Both the position numbers and the translations under genes were made by a program. Source: Chamaecrista fasciculata (lineage: Eukaryota > Streptophyta > Magnoliopsida > Fabales > Fabaceae). Taken from it: a stretch of 64,000 nucleotides of DNA. Where the stretch lies: positions 62,001 through 126,000 of the forward strand of contig QANZ01047971.1 of the NCBI GenBank assembly GCA_003254925.1, read 5' to 3'. The notes below the pieces were generated by a model. The model saw only the letters and a list, made by a program, of their open reading frames with translations. It was not told where the DNA came from and did no database searches. The number at the start of each line of letters is the position of its first letter. Within the stretch, counting starts at the first letter, position 1. Below, piece after piece: positions 47,201 through 59,196 of the stretch.

Positions 47201-49254
47201 CATATTTTCAAAAAAGTCCCTACCTAACTTACTCCCTTATCATCAAAATATATTTTCTCAGTCAGTTTTTGGTTTCAAATGTTAAAAAATTTACTATTAT
47301 TTAATTAAAGTCTTAAATTTGAGATTTTATAAATATTATAAGACCTTCTTACTACAGTCAAATAAATGAAGTGAGTCCAATCTTATTAGTCAAAATGAAG
47401 TTTTAGAGATTGAATAAATAACCAAAAAATCTCACATTGGTTTAATAAATTCCAAAATGAATTATTTTTTTATATAGCTTTAATCACAAATTAAATTAAT
47501 AGGTATATTTTGCTCAAAAACGCTTTGACTACAATATCTACTAGAATTCACTTTCAAAGCTTATTTAAAAATATTTTTCAAATTTCTTATTTGCGGAAAG
47601 AAGGCTTTAGGTTTAGGTCAAATATTAAATATTCATAATAATTTATTTTTTGTGGAATTATTTTACATTTTCTTAACGTATTTTTGACATACCCTACAAG
47701 ATATGTATCAATAAGAAAACTCTTACATTACTAAAACTTGAAAAAGAATAATTGTAAGTTCATATAAAAATAATAAATTTTATATCAATCATCAAACTTT
47801 CTTTAGTTATTTATGTCATATTTTATATTTCAAAACAACAACAGAAAATATTAAAATATGAGCAAAATTCTTATTTCTCCCATACATTTGAAAATGTGTC
47901 TCTTATATGATCGTTTACTAATTATATCTTTACAAATATATATATATATACAATTTTTTAATTTACACATTATAATACACTACTTATGATTTATCAATAT
48001 TTTTTAATAACTAACACATTTATGCTTAAAAGTTAAAAGACAATACTACCATCTCTTTAGTTATTAATGTTCGAAAATGTACATCATTTTAGCCCAAATC
48101 TAAACTCAATTTATTAGGACTAAAATAATTCCTCCTCACCTCAAAATATTGAAAATCAAATATATTTTAGAAAAAATAATTTATTAAATTCATTACAATT
48201 TCAGTTCAACAACTAATTTACAATGCTACCCTCCATAATTTGGAGAACCTACAATTAAGCCTAATGGCTAAGCTATTTCCACTTTGCTCTTTTTCTCATT
48301 GAATTCCGGGGGCTTTGTCCTTTCATGAGCTTTGTCTCTTATATATCTTTCACTTTATCTAATAAAAACATTGATGAGCCATTTTTATAATCCCTATACA
48401 TAGTAAGTAGTATTAGGATTAATTATTAGATGCATTAATTAATTTGCAAATTGTATTATATTATGTTGTTGTAGTTACATAAATTAAAGGCAAGCCTATG
48501 AGATTCCAATCTTACACTTTTCTCTCTAGCTCTTTGTTGCTTTAACCTCAAAGAGATACATAAAAGCCATTTTATTTTGTCTCTTATTAGTTTGACCTTT
48601 TTTTTGCATGTATGTCACTAAGCCCTTAATTTTGATAATCTTTATTTATAAATCACCATTTAGATAAAGATAATTAATTTATTGGTTGTAATTATTAACT
48701 GAATATGTAAGATGAGTAATGACAATAATTTGCTTAGTCAATAGATTGATATCAAGTTAACTTGTAAAGAAATGCATAGTTAGTTTAATGGATTGTTGAA
48801 GTTAGTTGTTTGCCTTCTACATCATATTCTGAAAAGTGAAAATTAACAAAAGAATTCATAGCTTATAAAAATGCAACAATAAATAAATAAATAAATAAAT
48901 AAAAACTAAGATAGAAATTTAAAGTCTGTTAAAACTATTTTGAAAGTTCAAAACAATTACTAGTAATTCTCTACTTTTTTAGATTTCAAAAAAATATATA
49001 ACTTTTTGAAGTTTTACATTTTAAAATTAAATAAAAAAGCATTGTTAGCCAAAAAAAATTTAAAAATTATTTTTAGATCAGAAAATTAAACAAACTCTTA
49101 ATTATTCAAAATATAGTCAACGAATTGATAATAAATGTTGGTCAAGTTGCTAAAGAATTGATTCATGACTCACGTGAATTTAAATTTCACTATAAATGTG
49201 AAAACTTTATTAATAAATAATAAACCATATGTAAACATTTCTTGCTCATTGAAT
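47201..49254. other. AT-rich intergenic region
   Basis: No gene or bounded transposon recognised. It contains an (AT)n run near 47938 and an (AATA)n run near 48881-48905. Confidence 0.65.
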
Positions 49255-49263
49255 TTAAAAATA

Positions 49264-51666
49264 GGGTAAATTGCAATTTGGTACCTTGTGGTTAGGGGCA
49301 GTTCCCCTTCGGTACCCTAAAAGAAAAATTTTTGCATTGTGGTACCTCGTGGTTTGCTCCGTTAGCGATTTGGTCCCCCTGAGGTTTTTTTCTGTTAAGA
49401 TTTAACGGCAAATGTACGTTAAAATGTCAAAAATCTCCCGACAAGTATTCTCTTATGCATTTAAGTCCTTTCCCTTTACTAAAAGGGATCAAAACATAAA
49501 GAATTAATTATAAAAGGGTCTTTAGAATTCTAATATTATAGAATTTTCTCCTTTTCATAAGATTTCTTTTGAATAGGTCCTGATTTAATTACACTATAAT
49601 CCCAAAAGTTTATGATCTTTATCAAAATAGTCCTTAGAACCTCAAAAGACAAATGAGCATTTATGATTTATCAAAAAAAATCCCTATATTCAACTACAAT
49701 TTTCATTCAAGTACACTACAAACAAATCAAAATCCCCAAATTTTTCCAAAATCAAGCCCCACAAACCAAATTTATCCCATTATTTTCGATTCCTCCTCTT
49801 TTTCATCATTTTCATTCATTTTAGTCTCAAATCCTCAAAATAAAATTGTAAAGTGTCCCAAAACTCTTCCAAACATTCCAATTTAGTCCTTAAAAATATT
49901 AAAAACCCTAAAACCCTAATCCCTAAAATTCTAAACCTTAAACCCTAACCCCTAAACCCTAAACCCCTAAAAAACCACTCTCTTGCAATTTGGTCCCTAA
50001 ATCCTAATTTGGTCCCTAAAATAGCCCCAAAACGTGCGTTTTGATTCAAAACCTAGCCCCCTTAGTTTTCTCTCTCCAAACCATCGACATCTCCCTTTCT
50101 TCCATCTCTATTCTCAATTTTCAAATTTCTTTCCTCCATCTCCGTCGTTGCCTCGCCTCCAGCCATAATCCACCGTGTTTGTCGTTGCCGTCAGTCCTTC
50201 TTCTCGCCACCGTCGTCTGAAGAGCTCGTCACCGCCGTCGTGCTCCTCTCTTCCTCCTCCATTTTCATGGCTCTCTCATCTTGCTCGCTGCATTCTCTTC
50301 CCCTGTCGGTTTTGTTTTCAACTCCATTGTTCTTCTCCGGCGTCGTCGTCGTCAGTGCTTCCCCTTGCCATCGTCGTTCTTTCCTTCTCTTCCATTCTCT
50401 TTTAATCATCATCTTCATCTTTCCAAATTAATTTATTTTAATCTTCATCTAAATCTCCTGGGCATAGTTGCATCTAGATCAAGACAAGTTTGGGAGTTTG
50501 TGTGTACGTTTGTTCGAATTTGTGTTCGCTTTTGTTCTGGGCGAATTTCTGCGTTGCTTCATCTTCATTTTCTATGTTTGTTCGAATTTCTGGGCAGATT
50601 TGCTATTTACTCTGACCCAAATCAGAAGATTTCTGCAATTTGCGATTTACTTTGATCTCCTGCTGCGATTTCCGTTATTGATTTGCTGCGATTTGAGGGT
50701 TGTGAGATTTGGGGGAGAAGATGATGATGACGACGATGATGAGAAGATGAAACTGGATGAAAATGATGAGAAGATGTGAGATTTGTGTGCTTTTTTCATG
50801 AAGGAATCTGGATTTGGGTTAGTGGATTCAGGGACCAAATTGCAAGAGAGTGGTTTTTTAAGGGTTTAGGATTTAGGGGTTAGAGTTTAGGTTTTAGGGT
50901 TTAGGTTTTAAGGTTTAGAATTTTAGGGATTAGGGTTTTTAATATTTTTAAGGACTAAATTGGAATGTTTGGAAGAGTTTTGGGACACTTTACAATTTTA
51001 GGATTTTAGGGTTTAGGGTTTTAGGGTTTTTAATATTTTTAAGGACTAAATTGGAATGTTTGGAAGAGTTTTGGGACACTTTACAATTTTATTTTGAGGA
51101 TTTGAGACTAAAATGAATGAAAATGATGAAAAATAGGAGGAATCAAAAATAATGGGATAAATTTGGTTTGTGGGGCTTGATTTTGGAAAAATTTGGGGGT
51201 TTGGATTTGTTTGTAGTGTACTTGAATGAAAATTGTAGTTGAATATAGGGATTCTTTTGATAAATCATAGATGCTCATTTGTCTTTTGAGGTTCTAAGGA
51301 CTATTTTGATAAAGATCATAAACTTTTGGGATTATAGTGTAATTAAATCAGGACCTATTCAAAAGAAATCTTATGAAAAAGAAAAAATTCTATAATATTA
51401 GAATTCTAAAGACCCTTTTATAATTAATTCTTTATGTTTTGATCCCTTTTAGTAAAGGGAAAGGACTTAAACGCATAAGAGAAGACTTGTTGGGAGATTT
51501 TTGACATTTTAACATACATTTGCCGTTAAATCCTAACAGAAAAAAGCCTTAGGGGACCAAATCGCTAACGGAGCAAACCACGGGGTACCACAATGCAAAA
51601 TTTTTTCTTTCAAGGTACCGAAGGGGAACCACCTCTAACCACAAGGTACCAAATTGCAATTTACCC
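49264..51666. mobile_element. 2.4-kb Mutator-like inverted-repeat element with telomere-like tracts
   Basis: The exact 9-bp duplication TTAAAAATA lies at 49255-49263 and 51667-51675. The ends GGGTAAATTGCAATTTGG and the inverted CCAAATTGCAATTTACCC are perfect. The arms extend roughly 750 bp. CCCTAAA-type repeats lie at about 49903-49975 (left arm) and the reverse at 50868-51040 (right arm). The centre (about 50060-50790) is pyrimidine/GC-rich and gene-leader-like. One 75-bp segment of the right arm is duplicated in tandem. No transposase. Confidence 0.92.
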
Positions 51667-51675
51667 TTAAAAATA

Positions 51676-52327
51676 TGTCCTTGTTTTGAAGAACCCAAAT
51701 GACAAAATTTTCAGTGTGGCAAAGAAGAATATTGGATTCTAGGTTGAAACAAATAAGTTTTTTTAAAAATATAAGATATATTTAAAATGACTGTCTTAGA
51801 AAAAAAAGTTTAAGGAATTGCATAAAAATGCTCATTTTAGTCCATTATTTTTGTCTAAATTTTTTTTGGTATTATCTTTTAAAAAGTTCAAATTAGTTCA
51901 TTATTTATGCAACTTGGTTCAAAATAGTCTTACCATTAAGTTTCGTCTCTTTTTTCCGTTTTTTGATGACGTGGCACCTAACCTAACTTCTCTGTCTTTC
52001 TCTTGCTTATCTCTTTCCCTCTCTAGCATAGCACTTTTTAATGATATAACTTATTTTTTTTTTGAAATAAATAGGAAAAAGAGCAACATATTTGATCATA
52101 ATGAACAAAGTTCTCAAATCCAAGATCCTCAAAATAAAACTTCTATCATTCAAAAATGCCAAACATGAGAGGGAAATGGAAAATATAAGAGTGAGAGAGA
52201 CGTCAAGTCATGCGCCACATCATCAAAAATTGAAAAAAGAGATAGAAACATCTTATGAATCGATCAATTTGAATCAAAGTTTCGTAAATAATAGATTAAT
52301 TTGAATTTTTTGAAAAACGATGAATCA
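51676..52327. repeat. Degenerate inverted repeat adjoining the next element
   Basis: CTCATTTTAGTCCATT near 51830 and TGAATCAAAATGAG at 52320-52334 are inverted. TGACGTGG is at 51967. It seems to be an older element whose right tip was hit by the 52337-52734 insertion. No gene. Confidence 0.5.
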
Positions 52328-52336
52328 AAATGAGAA

Positions 52337-52734
52337 GGCCAAAGTGCACTTTTGGTCCCATAACTTTAGCAAAGGTTCCAATTTGGTCCCATAACTTTTT
52401 TTGTTGCAATTTTGGTCCCATAACTTTGGCAAAGGTCTCAATTTGGTCCCATAACTTCTAAAAACGTCTCACCGTTGGTCCCAAGTTGATTTCCATTCGT
52501 CTTATAACTTCACCCATATTTGCCACGCCATCATCTAACTCAGTATGTCAGATTACCTTTAGCGGCAGATAATTGATGGAAATCAGTATTGGGACCAACA
52601 GTGAGACGTTTTCAAAAGTTATGAGACCAAATTGAGACCTTTGCCAAAGTTATTGGACCAAAATTGCAACAAAAAAGTTATAGGACCAAATTGAAACCTT
52701 TGTCAAAGTTATGGGACCAAAAGTGCACTTTAGC
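52337..52734. mobile_element. 398-bp foldback element, 9-bp TSD
   Basis: The exact duplication AAATGAGAA lies at 52328-52336 and 52735-52743. The ends GGCCAAAGTGCACTTTTGG and CCAAAAGTGCACTTTAGC are inverted. The arms repeat TTGGTCCCATAACTTT. It is the most compact member of the family. Confidence 0.92.
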
Positions 52735-52743
52735 AAATGAGAA

Positions 52744-53826
52744 TTCCATAAAATGAAAACTATATTATGGAGAGAAATTAAATTAAATTAAATTAAAATG
52801 GAAAAGAAAAGAAAAAAACTAAAAAGAGAAGGAGAGAGGTGGTAGTAGTGTAGTGTAGACTGTAGAGTCTATTGTTGTGTGTGTGGGAAGTGCAGGCAGA
52901 GAAGGCATATCTGGAGGATCAGAAACAGAGTGTTGAATTGGCTGTATTGGAAATAAGAAGTGACAGAAAAGCCCCTCGGGAGAAGAGAAATAGGATTTCC
53001 ATTTGGTATGTTTTTCACAATTAAAGCAAGTTCGCAATCACCAAGAACTGCATAAATATGTTACTAGGTTTCAGCAGGGTTGTTTTCGTCTTTTTACTCA
53101 AACTGATGGGGATTTGTGAACACCCAGTCATACGAAAGTGACGCCAGTGATATGATTGGGGGAATCAATTCAACACCAACACAACAACACTACTCGTACT
53201 ACTATATATTCATTCTTCTTCTGCTTACTAATCCAAGATTACTCATGTTATTAATTTAACAACTTTTTTAACTCGTGGGCTTTGGCCTTTGAGGAATTTT
53301 TCATATTAAATAAAATAATAATAATATTTTCAGAGAAAACTAACTTTAATTCTTAAAGTGATACGAGTCAATGAATCAGCTATCTAATTAATTAATAATT
53401 AAATTATACAGTTTAATTTTTAAAATTTTGTAATTGTTAATAATAATTTATAGTCTCTAAATTTATATTTTTAAATTATTTATATTATTTTATTGATTCA
53501 ATATAAATTTAAAGATAAAAATAAAATTTTTATAATAATTAAATTTCTTTTTTTTTTCAATTTCAAAGTTATTAGTTATTACATTTAGCTCTCTTTTTAC
53601 ATTTAGTGGGTGTTATAAGTGCATAACTTCAAAAAACAAATTGAGTAAAATTTACAATATATCCTATTTTAAAATATTAGATTTATTTTAATAAGTTAAA
53701 AATTATAATTTAATAATGAAAAATATGATTTTTTTTAAGGTTTTATAATTATATTACTCAATTTTAAGTAACCCATTGAAAATTAGTAAGGAATGTTTTG
53801 ATATTCTCATTTTTGTAATTTTAAAT
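52744..53826. other. AT-rich intergenic region
   Basis: No gene supported. A 72-codon minus frame near 52819-53037 has no recognised domain and begins in mixed-composition sequence; I do not call it. Confidence 0.55.
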
Positions 53827-54343
53827 AGACCAAAATAATTTTGGTCCCTTATCTTTGGGATAATCTAGGCCTTTATATATATATAATTTTTGCGATTTTG
53901 GTCTTATATATTTCTCAAAACTTTTATTCATCGGTCCCAACGATTAAATGTGACCATATTTTTCTCATTTTAAGTCTAATTGCGATGAGTTCGAAGTTAC
54001 AGGTTATTCTTGGCGAGCCATTTCTTTGTCCAAATGGAACTGTCAGCAAACAAAGTCAAATTGAGCTTTAAAAGTTAGCCGATTATTTCACAATTTTTTT
54101 AAAAGAAATGGTCATATCTCATTTCAAGCCCGATTACGACGATTTCAGAGCTATGTTTTACTCTTGACGAGTCTTTTTTTTTATATACAGTTAAGACCGT
54201 TAGCAAATGAGGTCAAATCAGATCTAAAATTGATTTTATAACCAAGAAGTGAAAGATTGTGAAAAATCACTTTCAAATTTGATTTGTCATCGTTTACTCA
54301 GTTTTAAACAGAAGATATATAATCACATTCAATTGTTGGGACT
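53827..54343. repeat. Foldback-family arm interrupted by the gypsy element
   Basis: The left side has TTTTGGTCCCTTATCTTTGG and CGGTCCCAACGATTAAATGT; near the end, ATCACATTCAATTGTTGGGA is the inverted counterpart. The sequence then stops at the LTR start (54344), so the right tip should be beyond the gypsy insertion, outside this window. Confidence 0.65.
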
Positions 54344-54951
54344 TGATACATCACTATTTGAGCGTACGCCTAGTAGGCCTTCGCTCTAGGCCTCGTCTCC
54401 CCTCCAAACCCTTCAAGGCGCACTCGGACCAGTCGAAATGCCCCTCCGCACATTTAGGAGCGGTCGTGATCCATCCCGGATCATGGCGTGCGCCCCCGGA
54501 TGGACATGCAGTCACCCACGATTTCCTTGCTCCGCAATCTTTGCTGGTGGAGATCGTGGGCTACGGACTTAGTCATACTCAAGTTCTCCAGCCTGCTGGC
54601 GCCCGCCCAGTTACGCAACAGACAATCACCCACAATTGCCTTGCTCCGCAAATCTTGATCTTCACCACTCGCGCTGGTGGAGATCGTGTCTGACTACGTG
54701 GTGCGCCCCGCGCGCTGGCCACCACTCTCGTCCTGCCCTATAAATAGAGCTCAACCCCCCAGACAAAGGTTAGGCATTTCTTACTCACCAGAATTCTCTT
54801 GCTCTCACATCTCTCATATTCTAACTTGAGCGTCGAAGTATTCTTCGCAGGGCCCCCCTGTGAAGTTCTTGTAGGTAGTTGGACACTCAAACTTGCTCTT
54901 GCAGCCCACACTTGTTGAACTAGGTAAGCCTGCCCTTTTTCTAGTTTATCA
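54344..54951 (+). repeat. 5' LTR of the gypsy element
   Basis: Begins TGATACATCACT and ends TTTATCA just before the primer-binding site. A TATA box, TATAAATAG, lies at 54739-54747, so transcription would start near 54770. The length is 608 bp. No partner copy is in the window, so the left border is set by the break in the adjoining element and by the TG start. Confidence 0.8.
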
Positions 54952-54968
54952 TTGGCGTCGTCTGTGGG
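54952..54968 (+). other. Primer-binding site
   Basis: TTGGCGTCGTCTGTGGG directly after the LTR. It matches the usual TGGCGCCGTCTGTGGG of plant gypsy elements except for one base. Confidence 0.8.
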
Positions 54969-55109
54969 GACCTCACACTGTGTGTTCATCAACACGTGCT
55001 CCTCACCATCTTTTCCACACGTGAGCCCTCGTGCTCGCCTTTCTTGCTTTTTATCAAAAGCTAACTCACCGACGTTTATCTTGTTGAACTAGGTGAACCA
55101 TATCTTGCT

Positions 55110-56500
55110 ATGGCCAATATCGAGAACTCCCCCCATGATCACCTTCTGGAGGACGACCCCTCTGACTCCCAGGTGCACGCCCTGGGAACTCAAGAGGGCC
55201 ACGGACAGGAGGAACACAGAGACGAGGGACCCTCTCGAACTGCACCACCCGTGACCCACGGACAGGACAAACATTCGAAGCTCAGGACATTATGTCCATT
55301 TTCCGTGGGATGATGAAAGATCAGACGGACGCCCTCCGTCGTGAGTTTCAAAATCTCTCCATTCACAACACTCCCACTGGGACGCCCTAGGGATCCAATC
55401 CGGCCCGCCGCAACACTACAGCGGGGTTAGCTCAGAACGTCTCGGCCGCCGCAGGCTTCGAGGACGAGTCAGGCACCTTCATCCCTCAGAAGGGGCCTTT
55501 TGCGCTATCCATTCAGCACGACATCATTCCACAGGGCTTTAAAATGCCCGTGAAGATTACACCATACGAGCCCGCCGCAGATCCGAACTTGCACATGAAG
55601 GCATTCAACTCCGCTGTCCAGTTGGCGTCCATTACCGAAGGGAAAAAATGCAAGTTGCTCCCAACCACTCTCGGCCAGGAGGGCCTTCACTGGTACGCCC
55701 GCCTCCCGGATTACTCCATCAGTACCTTTGAGGAGTTGGAAGCCGCCTTCCTCAAACGATTTGCTACGAGTATCATCTACAAAAAGCCATCAACTGTGAT
55801 GGCGGACCTAATCCATGGTTCTAGTAAGAGTCTCCGGGTCTTCCTCAAGCGTTTCTCCGAGCGCTGTCACGAGGTTGAGGATCTGGAGGATAGCGTGGCC
55901 ATCCACGCCTTTAAACAGGGGCTTCGCCCCGGTAATGTCTCCAACGAGTTGGCGCTCGCCAACCCAAAGACGCTGGAATCATTGCTCAAGCAAGTCAGTG
56001 AATTTATTCTTACGGAGGACAACCAGTTCGCCTCCAAGAGCCACTTCAACAAGATGAAAGACATACAAAATGGTCAATCTAACAGCCGGAACCAAAACGG
56101 AAACAGAAACGGAAAATGGAAGAGGCACGATCGCCCTTCCAATTCATCCCAGGGGTCATCACGCCCGCCCTTCACGGGCAAATTCCCAACTTACCATATT
56201 CTTACTGTTTCCAGATCGAAAATCTGGCGCGCCTGCGGTACGCTCGAGATCTTCCCCATAGCAAAGCCTCTCCTTGTCAAGTCTGGTCGCCCGAGAGACA
56301 CCAGCAAGCATTGCAGATATCACAATGGCTACGACCATACTACTGACGAGTGCATCTCACTAAAAGATGCCATCGAACAGCTCATCCGTGACTGCCACCT
56401 AGCCGAATATAAGCAAAAGAAAAGACCAGAGTCTGACCGGGACGCCTCCTATACTAAAAACAGGAAGACTTCCGAGGACGGGAGCGCCAGTACCAAATAG
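55110..56500 (+). pseudogene. gag: gag of the gypsy element
   Basis: Starts MANIENSPHDHLLEDD; after about 55 codons the reading moves to another frame (near 55280), which then meets TAG at 55388-55390 and continues open from 55391 to 56500. The main part has the retrotransposon gag domain (YEPAADPNLHMKAFNSAVQL, WYARLPDYSISTFEELEAAF) and a CXXH-type remnant CRYHNGYDHTTDEC near 56312-56353. At least one frameshift and one stop make it defective. Confidence 0.88.
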
Positions 56501-56509
56501 AGCGAGACG

Positions 56510-57277
56510 CCCGCCAGGAATGTAATCAACACCATTTCTGGTGGAATTCACAGGCATAAAACGCCCCACAATCGCAAAACCATCATGCGATCGATCATGT
56601 GCATGCACTATGCCAACAAGCGCTCCCACAAGGACATCCACGCGCCAATCACATTCACCACTGATGAGCTAATGCCCGTCGAGTATGACGAGCCCATGGT
56701 CATCACGGCACGCACTGGCGAGATTGACGTGCGGAGAATCTTAGTGGACCAAGGATCATCTTCAGACATTTTGTACTTCCATGCATTTGAACATTTGGGC
56801 ATCCCCTTGGGCGCCCTGGAGCCTTTCCACGAACCCCTGATTGGTTTCGCGGGGACTAGGACGCCCGCCGAAGGAGTCCTGGAAGCCAAGCTAACGCTAG
56901 AGGGAGATGGAACACCCCCCAAAACATCTGCCATCTACGCTAGCTTTATCATTGTGGCCGCCCCATCTGCATACAACGCCATCCTTGGACGTCCAAGTCT
57001 GAATGCTTTCCGAGCCGTGATCTCCACCGCTCATTTACTGATGAAGTTTCCAACTCGATGGGGAACGGAAAGTCTCCGAGGCGACCAGTTGGAAGGTCGT
57101 CGATGCTACGCAACAAGCTTGGCCCGGGTCACGATTGACCCTAGCTGCCAGACTGGCCCGTTTATGGAAGGAAAACCGGACTCTCCTCCCCCGGAGCCCG
57201 CCAGAGGGGATGTAGACACAAGCGCTACTATAGAAATAACGGACCTACGTGATGAGGTAGACCACGCTAGTGGCTGA
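56510..57277 (+). CDS. pol: Aspartic protease region of the gypsy polyprotein
   Basis: Open from about 56503 to 57277. RRILVDQGSSSDILYFHAFE is the active-site segment; the family pattern is D-[T/S/G]-G, and here it reads DQG. ILGRPSLNAF is the conserved C-terminal motif. The segment is separated from gag by the stop at 56498-56500 and from RT by a non-open stretch (57278-57540) that is AT-richer, so the original polyprotein is broken into pieces. Confidence 0.8.
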   Translation, partial: PARNVINTISGGIHRHKTPHNRKTIMRSIMCMHYANKRSHKDIHAPITFTTDELMPVEYDEPMVITARTGEIDVRRILVDQGSSSDILYFHAFEHLGIPLGALEPFHEPLIGFAGTRTPAEGVLEAKLTLEGDGTPPKTSAIYASFIIVAAPSAYNAILGRPSLNAFRAVISTAHLLMKFPTRWGTESLRGDQLEGRRCYATSLARVTIDPSCQTGPFMEGKPDSPPPEPARGDVDTSATIEITDLRDEVDHASG

Positions 57278-57539
57278 CACCTCTTAGATCTGTAGCTAAC
57301 TCTAAATGGGTGGATTAGTCGCCCGACCTTAAGATTAGTTGCAATCTTTCCCTTTCATGTTTGTTATGATTCTCTATGTTCGTTTTTCCCTTCCCTAAAA
57401 TGCTTAAGGCCTAGCTTTATCATCTCTATGTACGCTCCAACCTACCCACGACGGACAAGTTCTTTACTTAATGAAATATCATTTCCCTTTACAAAATTTT
57501 TTGCACATTTTTAACTTACGCGTATCTCATTTTACGTTT

Positions 57540-58598
57540 TAGGTAGAGGGCGCACACCCTACACCTTCGGACGCGCTTGTCCAAATTCACTTCCCCAAGC
57601 ACCCGGAGCGAACAGTGAGCATCTCAACGGACCTACCCGCAGAGCAGAAAGCCAGACTATTTGACTTCCTGCTCGCCAACGGCGATATCTTTGTATGGTC
57701 CGCCTCGGACATGCCCAGCGTAGACCCCAAGCTGGTCACGCATTCTCTCGACGTGGACGATCGTCGCGGAGTATTTCGAAAGAAGCGAGTCCTGGGGTTA
57801 GAGCGGCAGCTCGTCGCAAACGAAGAGGTTAACAAGTTGTTGGCGCCCGGCTTCATACGGGAGACCAAGTATCCCACCTGGCTGTCCAATGTTGTTTTGG
57901 TCCCTAAGCACAATGGCAAATGGCGAATGTGCATGGATTTCACGAACCTGAACAAGGCGACCCCCAAGGACCTTCACCCGCTGCCTAACATTGACAAATT
58001 GGTAGACAACACCTGCGGGTACGTCACTTTGAGCTTCCTGGACGCCTTTTCAGGCTATAACCAGATAAAGATGAACCCTAAGGACGTCAACAAGACGACC
58101 TTCATTACTGAACAGGGTATCTACTGCTACAACGTCATGCCTTTCGGCTTGAAGAACGCGGGCGCCACATATCAGAGAATGATGGACTGTTTCTTTAAGG
58201 ACAATGTAGGGAAAAACATTGAAGTCTACGTCGATGACATGGTCGTCAAAACAAAGGCTGGCAGCGACCACCTCGATGACTTGCAGGAAATCTTCCAGAT
58301 TCTCCGCCAGTACAAACTACACCTCAACCTTGCCAAGTGTGCCTTCGGAGTTGGCAGGGGCAAATTCTTGGGCTTTATGATCTACCAGTGTGGGATAGAG
58401 GCCAACCCGGATCAGTGTCAAGCCATCCTTGACATGTCATCGCCATGGAATCTGAAAGAGGTACAACGCCTCAACAGGCGTATAGCTGCGCTCCACCGCT
58501 TTCTTGCCAGGTCGGGCGATCGCTGCTTGCCCTTCTTCAAAACCCTGAAAGGAGTAAAAAGCTTCACCTGGACCGCCGAATGTGAAAAGGCTTTCTAG
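57540..58598 (+). pseudogene. pol: Reverse transcriptase of the gypsy element
   Basis: The reading contains WLSNVVLVPKHNGKWRMCMD, the LDAFSGYNQI and VMPFGLKNAGATYQ motifs, and the catalytic VYVDDMVVK. The RNase H linker begins with SFTWTAECEKAF and then hits TAG at 58596-58598; the same frame is open again beyond it. The RT core looks intact, so the nonsense codon is the main defect here. Confidence 0.92.
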
Positions 58599-59195
58599 GA
58601 GCTAAAAGCTTATCTTAGCCGACCGCCCATTCTCACAACCCCTTCCCCGGGAAAGCCCATCTATGTATACCTCGCCGCAACCGATGTGGCAGTAAGCTCC
58701 GTCTTGATCATCGAAGACAAAGACGAACAACGACCCATCTACTTCTCTAGCAAAGTACTCACGGGCGCCGAAACCCGCTACCACTTGTTGGAAAAACTAG
58801 TGTATGCTCTGCTTGTATCCACAAGGAAGTTACGGCCGTACTACCAACAGTACAAGATAGTGGTCCGCACCGACCGCCCGATGAGGCAGATCATCCATCA
58901 ACCTGACATCGCCGGACACCTCGTCAACTGGTTGATCGAGCTTTCTGAGTTTGGCCTAATCTTCGAGCCTCAGCGCGCGATAAAAGGACAAGTTCTCACC
59001 GACTTCATCGCGGAGATGACGCTCGCCAATCCGGCCTCCCTTATGTGGAGCGTTGACATAAACGGAGCCTCCTCCGTCAAGCTCCGCGGCGCAGGTGTCA
59101 TTGTTGAATCACCTGACGGCTTTGCCATGCAACAGGCTATCGATATACGATTCCCTGCCACCAACAATCAGGCAGAGTATGAAGCACTCATAGTA
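58599..59195 (+). pseudogene. pol: RNase H plus partial second (archaeal-type) RNase H
   Basis: Same frame as the RT. First domain: VYLAATDVAVSSVLI to RPYYQQYKIVVRTDRP. Then WSVDINGASSVKLRGAGVIV and NNQAEYEAL, the D and E motifs of the second RNase H found in the Tat lineage. The reading then leaves the expected path near 59193, so the C-terminal third of that domain, with its other acidic residue, appears deleted. Confidence 0.85.
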
Positions 59196-59196
59196 T

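Noticed and set aside
50175..50779. Overlapping frames in the centre of the 2.4-kb element, possible gene
   Set aside because: Several frames overlap on both strands with low-complexity serine and leucine runs; no domain or splice pattern. Kept only as possible captured leader sequence.
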